This document shows, piece by piece, positions 58,017 through 64,000 of a stretch of 64,000 bases of DNA. Source of the DNA: Xanthomonas arboricola pv. populi. Lineage in GTDB: Bacteria; Pseudomonadota; Gammaproteobacteria; Xanthomonadales; Xanthomonadaceae. Made by a program: the position numbers and the translations under genes. The stretch spans positions 186,001 through 250,000 of the forward strand of contig NZ_MDEB01000002.1 of assembly GCF_002939945.1 (NCBI RefSeq). The letters run 5' to 3'. Below the pieces are notes generated by a model, which saw only the letters and a program-made list of their open reading frames with translations, did no database searches and was not told the DNA's origin. Positions within the stretch are counted from its first letter, which is position 1, and every line of letters starts with the position of its first letter.

Positions 58017-60383
58017 TCAGCTGCGCTTGGCGCGTGCGAACGCGGCGGCCAGCGCGTTGTCGGCCGGCGGCGCAGTGATGCGCGGCTTGCTGTTGCCCTG
58101 CGCCGGGCCACGTCCACCGCCAACATCGCGGCGGCCCTGCCCCGGGCCGCCGTTGCCGCGTTGATCGCGCGATTGTGCTGCTGCATCGGCCGGCGGTGGC
58201 GTGTCGGACAGACGGCAGGTCAATGCGATGCGTTTGCGCGCCACGTCCACTTCCAGCACCTTGACCTTGACGATGTCGCCGGCCTTGACCACGTCGCGCG
58301 GATCCTTGACGAAGGTGTCCGACAACGCGGAGATGTGCACCAAGCCATCCTGATGCACGCCGATATCGACGAACGCACCGAATGCAGCCACGTTGCTGAC
58401 CACGCCTTCGAGCACCATGCCGGGCTTGAGGTGCTTGATGTCCTCGATGCCTTCGGCGAACTGCGCCGCCTTGAACTCGGGACGCGGATCGCGGCCGGGT
58501 TTTTCCAGCTCCTTGAGGATGTCGCGCACGGTCGGTACACCGAACCGCTCGTCGGTGAACAGCTCCGGCTTGAGTCCACGTAAAAAGCTGCCATCGCCCA
58601 GCAAGGCCTTGATCGGCTTGCCGGTGTTGCCGACGATGCGCTCGACCACAGGATAGGCTTCCGGATGCACCGCCGACACGTCCAGCGGCTCGTCGCCATC
58701 GGCGATGCGCAGGAAACCGGCGCATTGTTCGAAGGTCTTGTCGCCCAGACGCGGCACCTTGAGCAGGTCCCTGCGGCGCTTGAACGGACCGTTGTCGTCG
58801 CGATGGCGCACGATGTTCTCCGCCACCGTGCTCGACAGCCCGGACACGCGCGACAGCAGCGCCGCCGACGCGGTATTGACGTACACGCCGACCGCGTTGA
58901 CGCAGTCTTCCACGCGCGCTTCCAGCGCCTTGGCCAACCGATACTGGTCCACATCATGCTGGTACTGGCCCACGCCGATCGCCTTGGGTTCGATCTTGAC
59001 CAGCTCGGCCAGCGGATCCTGCAGGCGCCTCGCGATCGACACCGCACCGCGCAGCGACACGTCCAGATTGGGGAACTCCTTGGCCGCGAACTCGGATGCC
59101 GAATACACCGACGCCCCCGCTTCGCTGACCACGATCTTTTGCAGTTTGCTCGCCCCGCACAGTGCGATCGCCTCACCGGCGAGCTTGTCGGTCTCACGGC
59201 TAGCCGTGCCGTTGCCGATCGCGATCAGCTCCACGTCGTGCTGCAGGCACAGCTTCTTGATCGTCTGCAGCGACTGATCCCACTGCCGCTTGGGCTCATG
59301 CGGGTAGATCGTCTCGGTGGCCACCAGCTTGCCGGTGGCATCGACCACGGCGATCTTGCAGCCGGTGCGGATACCGGGATCGAGCCCCAGCACCACGCGC
59401 GGGCCGGCCGGCGCGGCCAGCATCAGGTCCTTGAGATTGTCGCCGAACACGGCGATCGCCTCGGCCTCGGCCTTTTCGCGCGCCTGGTTGAACAGGTCCA
59501 GCAGCAGATGCATGTGCAGCTTGGCGCGCCAGGTCAGCCGGCAGGCATCCAGCAACCAGCGGTCGGCCGGGCGGCTCTGGTTGGAGATGCCGGCAGTGCG
59601 CGCCACACGGCCCTCGGCGTATTGATGGCCGGCCTCGGCATCGTTGCCCGGCTCCAGATCCAGGTACAGGAATTCCTCGCGGCGCGCGCGAAACAGCGCC
59701 AGCAAGCGGTGCGAGGGAATCTTGGACAGCGATTCGGCATGGTCGAAGTAATCGCGGTACTTGGCACCGGCCTCTTCCTTGCCCTCGGCAACGCGCGCGC
59801 GGATCACGCCGTTGTCGCTCAACCAGCTACGCAGCTCGCCCACCAGGGCGGCATCTTCGCCCCAGCGCTCCATCAGGATGGCGCGTGCGCCTTCCAGCGC
59901 CGCCTTGATATCGGCCACGCCCTTCTCTGCATCGATGTACGGCGCCGCAGCGACTTCCGGTGCCTGGTTCGGGTCGGCCAGCAGCCCGTCGGCCAGCGGC
60001 TCCAGGCCGGCCTCGCGCGCAATCTGCGCACGCGTGCGGCGCTTGGGCTTGTAAGGCAGGTACAGGTCTTCCAGCCGCGACTTGGTGTCGGCCGCCACGA
60101 TCTCACTGCGCAATTCGTCGCTGAGTTTGCCCTGCTCGCCGATGCTGGACAGGATCGCCGCGCGGCGCTCTTCCAGCTCGCGCAGATAGGTCAGGCGCGT
60201 TTCCAGATTACGTAGCTGGGTGTCGTCCAGCCCGCCGGTGACCTCCTTGCGGTAGCGCGCGATGAACGGAACGCTGGCGCCTTCGTCGAGAAGGGCAATG
60301 GCGGCGCGCGCCTGAGCGGGTTGAGCACCGATCTCGTCGGCGATGGTGCGAGCGATCTGCTGGGCAAGCTGGCTGTCGTGCAT
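58017..60383 (-). CDS. tex: Tex, transcription accessory/RNA-binding protein
   Basis: A 788-residue Tex protein: N-terminal helical part, YqgF/RNase H-like domain ([17 protein letters not shown], about 330-450), helix-hairpin-helix (about 490-565) and C-terminal S1 domain (about 640-715, [21 protein letters not shown]). Tex binds nucleic acids and affects transcription and, in pathogens, toxin expression. The C-terminal tail after the S1 domain is Gly/Arg/Gln-rich, likely disordered and RNA-binding. Confidence 0.95.
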   Translation of the reverse strand: MHDSQLAQQIARTIADEIGAQPAQARAAIALLDEGASVPFIARYRKEVTGGLDDTQLRNLETRLTYLRELEERRAAILSSIGEQGKLSDELRSEIVAADTKSRLEDLYLPYKPKRRTRAQIAREAGLEPLADGLLADPNQAPEVAAAPYIDAEKGVADIKAALEGARAILMERWGEDAALVGELRSWLSDNGVIRARVAEGKEEAGAKYRDYFDHAESLSKIPSHRLLALFRARREEFLYLDLEPGNDAEAGHQYAEGRVARTAGISNQSRPADRWLLDACRLTWRAKLHMHLLLDLFNQAREKAEAEAIAVFGDNLKDLMLAAPAGPRVVLGLDPGIRTGCKIAVVDATGKLVATETIYPHEPKRQWDQSLQTIKKLCLQHDVELIAIGNGTASRETDKLAGEAIALCGASKLQKIVVSEAGASVYSASEFAAKEFPNLDVSLRGAVSIARRLQDPLAELVKIEPKAIGVGQYQHDVDQYRLAKALEARVEDCVNAVGVYVNTASAALLSRVSGLSSTVAENIVRHRDDNGPFKRRRDLLKVPRLGDKTFEQCAGFLRIADGDEPLDVSAVHPEAYPVVERIVGNTGKPIKALLGDGSFLRGLKPELFTDERFGVPTVRDILKELEKPGRDPRPEFKAAQFAEGIEDIKHLKPGMVLEGVVSNVAAFGAFVDIGVHQDGLVHISALSDTFVKDPRDVVKAGDIVKVKVLEVDVARKRIALTCRLSDTPPPADAAAQSRDQRGNGGPGQGRRDVGGGRGPAQGNSKPRITAPPADNALAAAFARAKRS

Positions 60384-60626
60384 GGCGGCGCGGCCGGAGC
60401 CGCTTCACTGAAAAAAGCATTTTCGCAGTGCTGGCCCGCCGCGGGAACCCGTTGACAGGATCGCCTTAAACCTATGCCGACGCGTCTTGCAGCAGCCAGC
60501 AAGACGTACCGGGCGGTCGTCGGCTAGGCGTGGGTGGCGCGGAGGAACCGGTGTGGACAAGCGCCTGCCGATTCCGAGCACCGGCTGCACCCGCCTGGCG
60601 GCTCGCGCGGTATAGGTGAGCCGCTC

Positions 60627-60854
60627 TTAGCTGGCGCGACCTGCGTAATAGGTGGCCGCGCGCTCGACCAGGATGCTTTCGTGCAGCGACTCCAACGCCA
60701 TCACGCGGATCTTGCCGACGTCCTTCAGCGGCACCATGCGCTCGACATAGATCTCCGGCCCGGCGTCGGTCATCGCACGCGACTTGCTGAACCCGTAAGG
60801 CACAACACCCTTGTCGCCGTCTTTGCTGCCACCGACGTACAGAACGATCGACAT
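60627..60854 (-). CDS. Hypothetical 75-residue protein
   Basis: It starts MSIVLYVGGSKDGDKGVVPYGFSKSRAMTDAG and contains EIYVERMVPLKDVGKIRVMALESL. GAGGG lies about 7 bases before ATG 60854, favouring this start over a longer frame. There is no membrane segment and no family I recognise. The sequence looks like a compact alpha/beta fold. A 7 bp hairpin (60597-60623) abuts its stop. It is divergent from the FAD oxidoreductase gene. Confidence 0.7.
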   Translation of the reverse strand: MSIVLYVGGSKDGDKGVVPYGFSKSRAMTDAGPEIYVERMVPLKDVGKIRVMALESLHESILVERAATYYAGRAS

Positions 60855-61045
60855 GCCCACACCCTCGTTAACAACTGTGACTACGTTAGTGGCGCGAGCA
60901 TAACGACCGTGCCGTGAGGAGCTTTCCACGCACGTTAACGCCGGCTGTTTGCGGTTCGGTGACGGCCAGGGCCGGCCCCTGTCTGCACGAGCGCTTCACC
61001 CCGCTTGCCCGTCCAATTGTGCTCCGCCCGCATGTACGACACCGC

Positions 61046-62257
61046 ATGGACCTCAAAAGTGGCTACCCGTTCTGGTCGATCCGCAACGGTCTGATGCGCG
61101 CCTACCCGCGTCTGGAGCAGGACACCCATTGCGAGGTCGCCATCGTCGGCGGCGGTGTCACCGCCGCCCTGATCGCACACGAACTGCTCAAGCACGGGCA
61201 CGAGGTGGTGGTGGTCGAGCAGCGCGAGATCGGCTGGGGCAGTACGTCGGCCAGCACCGCCTTGCTGCAGTACGAAATCGACACGCCGATGATCGCCCTG
61301 GCCAACCACTACGGCATGCCGGCCGCCGCGCTCGCATACGGGGCATGCGCGCAAGCCATCCTCGACCTGCAAGGCCTTTGCAATACGCTGGGCGGCTGCG
61401 ACTTCAGCCGTCAGGACAGCCTGTACTACGCCAGCCGGTCGCGGGATCTCGACGACCTGCGCAGCGAACTGGACATGCGAAAAACCCAGGCGCTTCCGGT
61501 GGAATGGGTCGAGCGCGCGCCTTTGTGGCACAACTACGGCGTACGCTCCGAGGGCGCGATCGTCAGCCGCCTGGCCGCCAGCGTCGACCCGTACCGGTTG
61601 TGCTACCGCCTGTTTGCAGAAGGCGAGCAGTACGGCGCGCGCATCTACGACCGCACCGCGATTGCCACCATCACACCCCACGACAGGCATGTCGAATTGC
61701 GCACCCGCCACGGGGTCACGCTGCGCGCCCGGCACGTCATCATGGCCGCAGGCTACGGAAACCAGCAGTGGCTGTCGCAGCGCGTGGCACGCAACCGCAG
61801 CAGCTATGCGTTCGTGACCGATCCCTTGCACGACAGCGAGATGGGCGCGCTCAAGCACACCATGATGTGGGAAACCGCGCGTCCTTACCTCTACTTGCGC
61901 AGCACGCCGGATGGACGCGTGGTGGCCGGCGGCGAAGACGACAACATCGATCTCCCCGCGCGTCGCGATGCGCGTGTCATGAGCAAGCTGAAGACGCTGC
62001 TGAAGAAGATCCACCAGACGATGCCGGATATCAGCCTGCGCCCGGTGTTCGCCTGGGGCGGCACCTTCGCCGAAACCGCCGATGGACTGCCGTTTTTCGG
62101 CCCGCATCCCGAACATGGGCCACGGGTGTCGTTCGCGATGGCTTATGGCGGCAACGGCATCACCTACAGCGCGATCGGCGCAGGCTTACTGCGCGCGCAA
62201 CTGGAAGGCAGGCCTCACCCGCTGTCGGAACTGTTCGGTTTTTCGCGGTTGCGCTGA
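61046..62257 (+). CDS. FAD-dependent oxidoreductase (DAO family)
   Basis: A 403-residue D-amino-acid-oxidase-family protein. The FAD motif is AIVGGGVTAALIAHELLKHGHEVVVVEQREIGWGSTSASTA near residues 29-70. C-terminal conserved blocks are RPVFAWGGTFAETADGLPFFG and AMAYGGNGITYSAIGA. The substrate is unknown; oxidation of a secondary amine is likely from the family. ATG 61046 (MDLKSGYPFW) is preferred over an open extension. Its 3' end overlaps the convergent HExxH gene by 43 bases. Confidence 0.88.
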   Translation: MDLKSGYPFWSIRNGLMRAYPRLEQDTHCEVAIVGGGVTAALIAHELLKHGHEVVVVEQREIGWGSTSASTALLQYEIDTPMIALANHYGMPAAALAYGACAQAILDLQGLCNTLGGCDFSRQDSLYYASRSRDLDDLRSELDMRKTQALPVEWVERAPLWHNYGVRSEGAIVSRLAASVDPYRLCYRLFAEGEQYGARIYDRTAIATITPHDRHVELRTRHGVTLRARHVIMAAGYGNQQWLSQRVARNRSSYAFVTDPLHDSEMGALKHTMMWETARPYLYLRSTPDGRVVAGGEDDNIDLPARRDARVMSKLKTLLKKIHQTMPDISLRPVFAWGGTFAETADGLPFFGPHPEHGPRVSFAMAYGGNGITYSAIGAGLLRAQLEGRPHPLSELFGFSRLR

Positions 62258-62673
62258 GACACCCACGGCCACCAGCCGTGGCCGTGCATCGCATACGCGT
62301 CGGCGGCCCGTTCCAGCGGATTGCGTACATGGATGCCGCCGCACAGGAAATACACCGGCAGAAACAGTGGGCCGAGCAGCATGTACTGATAGACATGGGC
62401 CCGCTCGTGGTCGCCCAGGCGCACCGGCGGGTGACGACAACGCCCGGCAGCATGCGCATACGTGCTGCATTGCAGATCCAGCGAGGCGCCCTTGAGCAGG
62501 ATCACATTGCCAAGCGTCATCGCCCCGCCCGGCCCCCACGGCCAGGCATGGAACACCACGGCGAGTTCCTGGTGGGACCAGCGCGGACGCGCGCCAAGAC
62601 AACTTCCTGCGGCACCGAGCGCAAGACCGAGCAAGGTGTTGGGCAGCGTCCACACCGCGCCCAGCACCTGCAC
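62215..62673 (-). CDS. Small membrane protein with an HExxH zinc-peptidase-like motif
   Basis: About 152 residues from GTG 62673, which has GGGTGG about 6 bases before it; another GTG at 62730 would overlap the upstream PspC gene. HERAH (residues about 89-93) fits HExxH, and ERAAD about 30 residues later offers a third ligand Glu, as in gluzincin-like proteases. A hydrophobic stretch (YMLLGPLFLPVYFLCGG) follows directly after HERAH, and another lies at the N-terminus. Catalysis is unproven. It follows the PspC gene by 26 bp. Confidence 0.65.
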   Translation of the reverse strand: MQVLGAVWTLPNTLLGLALGAAGSCLGARPRWSHQELAVVFHAWPWGPGGAMTLGNVILLKGASLDLQCSTYAHAAGRCRHPPVRLGDHERAHVYQYMLLGPLFLPVYFLCGGIHVRNPLERAADAYAMHGHGWWPWVSQRNREKPNSSDSG

Positions 62674-62699
62674 GGCGGACCACCCGTGCCGGGCGGGCG

Positions 62700-62900
62700 T
62701 CAGTCGGCCTGGTTGGGGATCAGCAGCCACAGGATCAGATAGACCAGGATGCCGGGAAACGCGGCCGAGGCGATCGACACGATCACGAACAGCACGCGCA
62801 ACAGCGTGGAGCTCCAGCCGAACCGGCGTGCGATGCCGCCGACCACGCCGGCGATCATGCGATCGTTGAGGGAACGGGACAACGCGGTGGTTGTGGCCAT
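62700..62900 (-). CDS. PspC-domain membrane protein
   Basis: A 66-residue protein that is essentially one PspC domain: LSRSLNDRMIAGVVGGIARRFGW then a long hydrophobic hairpin (LLRVLFVIVSIASAAFPGILVYLILWLLIP). PspC proteins sense or relay inner-membrane stress, but no pspA or pspB is nearby. AAGGAG lies 7-8 bases before the ATG. The following HExxH gene is probably in the same transcript. Confidence 0.9.
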   Translation of the reverse strand: MATTTALSRSLNDRMIAGVVGGIARRFGWSSTLLRVLFVIVSIASAAFPGILVYLILWLLIPNQAD

Positions 62901-63002
62901 GGAAGGCTCCTTCGAACGTGGTGCCCAGTCTAAGGAGCGCAGCGACAGCGCATCGTGATGGATGCGGCTTCTCGTCTCACGTGCAGCGCAACGCGAGTCG
63001 CA

Positions 63003-64000
63003 TCACGCGTTGCCGCCACGTTCCTGCAACCAACGGTGGATCGCCACCGGCACCTCGCGCTGCGCACGTCCGGAGACATAGATGCCGATATGCCCGCCGC
63101 GGAAACTCAGCTCGGTGTAGTCCTCGCTGCCGACCAGGCCGCGCAACGCACGCGAGGCGTCGGGCGGCACCAGATGATCGTGTTCGGCGTAGATGTTGAG
63201 CACCGGCATGTCCACCGCCTGCAGATCGACCGCCTCCCCGCCGATGCGCACCTGCCCGGTCACCAGCCCATTGCGCTGATAGAACTGGGTGACGAACTCG
63301 CGGAAGGCCTCGCCGGCCAGATCGGGCGAATCGAAGATCCACTTTTCCATGCGCAGGAAATCTTCCAGCGCCTGCTTGTCGTCGAGGATGTCGAGCAAGC
63401 CGACGTACTTCTGCAAGTTCAGCCGGAACGGCTTGAGCATCAGGTAACTGGCGTTCATCAGATCCGCCGGCACGTTGCCCATGGTGTCCACGAACAGATC
63501 CACATCGACCATGCGCGCCCAGTTGGAAAGCATGTTGTCGGGGGTGTGGAAATCCACCGGCGTGACCATGGTGATCAGGTTGCGTACCTTAGGCCGCTGC
63601 AGCGCCGCATAGCACAGCGCGAACGTGCCGCCCTGGCAGATGCCGAGCACATCGACCGCCTCCAGCCCCGACTGCGCGCGCAGGTGGTCCACCGCGCCAT
63701 CGATATAGCGCAGCAGATAGTCCTCCAGCGTCAGGTAACGCTCGGAGCGGTCCGGGTAGCCCCAATCCAGCACGTAGACGTCCTGGCCGTGGCCCAGCAG
63801 GCCCTTGACCAGCGAGCGGTCGGCCTGCAGATCGACCATGTACGGGCGATTGACCAGCGCGTAGACGATCAGCAGCGGCGTCCTGGCCACCGGCGCCTGC
63901 TCGCCGACAAAGCGGTACAGCACCACCTTGCCGTCGCGCCAGATTTCCTCGCGCTCGGTCACGCCGTAATCCACGTCTTCCACGCCGGGCAGCAGCTTGA
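63003..64000 (-). CDS. phaC: PhaC, class III polyhydroxyalkanoate synthase (5' end outside window)
   Basis: The 332 visible codons run to the right edge without an initiation codon that fits the family. The lipase-like box G-I-C-Q-G holds the catalytic Cys; the Asp and His are in NIYAEHDHLVPP and SFRGGHIGIYVSG. YVLDWGYPDRSERYLTLEDY is typical of short class III synthases, which need a PhaE partner, expected just outside. It polymerises hydroxyacyl-CoA to storage polyester. Confidence 0.92.
   Translation of the reverse strand, partial: KLLPGVEDVDYGVTEREEIWRDGKVVLYRFVGEQAPVARTPLLIVYALVNRPYMVDLQADRSLVKGLLGHGQDVYVLDWGYPDRSERYLTLEDYLLRYIDGAVDHLRAQSGLEAVDVLGICQGGTFALCYAALQRPKVRNLITMVTPVDFHTPDNMLSNWARMVDVDLFVDTMGNVPADLMNASYLMLKPFRLNLQKYVGLLDILDDKQALEDFLRMEKWIFDSPDLAGEAFREFVTQFYQRNGLVTGQVRIGGEAVDLQAVDMPVLNIYAEHDHLVPPDASRALRGLVGSEDYTELSFRGGHIGIYVSGRAQREVPVAIHRWLQERGGNA

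Overview
The window is high-GC gammaproteobacterial chromosome, almost certainly from Xanthomonas or a close relative. This rests on the zwf-glk-pgl-edd-eda Entner-Doudoroff operon, the comEC-exbB-exbD-msbA-lpxK order, the abundant TonB/ExbBD and RND machinery, a long proline/alanine-rich RNase E, and a GGGAATC heptamer repeat of the kind common in Xanthomonadaceae intergenic DNA. The species cannot be fixed. No phage, transposase or CRISPR array is visible; the window reads as core genome.

Layout. 0-10 kb: rluC (partial), divergent from rne; a GacA-type response regulator; trhO; a small DUF6164 membrane protein; an FKBP lipoprotein; a YhiN-type flavoprotein; a nucleotide-sugar dehydrogenase. 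10-16.5 kb: tRNA-Leu(UAA), then on the minus strand kdsB, a low-molecular-weight phosphatase, a thioredoxin/NHL protein, uvrC, pgsA and tRNA-Gly/Cys/Gly, mostly joined by 1-4 nt overlaps. 16.6-25.3 kb: a TonB-dependent siderophore receptor sits in reverse orientation inside the usual msbA-lpxK-kdsB order, followed by lpxK, msbA, exbD, exbB and comEC. 25.6-35.5 kb: a PRISE-type reductase, then a minus-strand unit running from an SDHAF4-like gene through sdhCDAB, sdhE and ygfX to lolC and lolD, with ygfZ divergent from it and a MalK-type ATPase. 35.9-41.8 kb: zwf-glk-pgl-edd-eda behind a LacI-family operator. 41.8-42.5 kb is a repeat-rich gene desert. 42.5-50.2 kb: two RND pumps and one adaptor. 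50.4-53.1 kb: two cytochromes c, two tRNA-Ala/tRNA-Glu units and tRNA-Leu(CAA). 53.3-64 kb: a stand-alone receiver, a 1257-residue hybrid kinase, tex, small genes, an FAD oxidoreductase, an HExxH membrane protein, a PspC protein and a partial phaC.

How the genes work together. The sdh unit gathers the enzyme with two flavoprotein assembly factors (SdhE and an SDHAF4-like protein of 56 residues) and, divergently, the Fe-S factor YgfZ. The 15.7-25.3 kb block makes, activates and flips LPS precursors and ends in the uvrC/pgsA unit. The Entner-Doudoroff operon forms a complete glucose to pyruvate plus glyceraldehyde-3-phosphate route.

The most intriguing non-coding signal is a set of short palindromes whose loops, on one strand, read ACA-N-GGA-UGU or CAGGAUG. 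This is the binding consensus of CsrA/RsmA. They lie between pgl and edd, in the eda/RND gene desert, between two tRNAs, and inside a larger inverted repeat near tex. I propose, as inference, that some are RsmA decoys. The window also encodes a GacA homologue.
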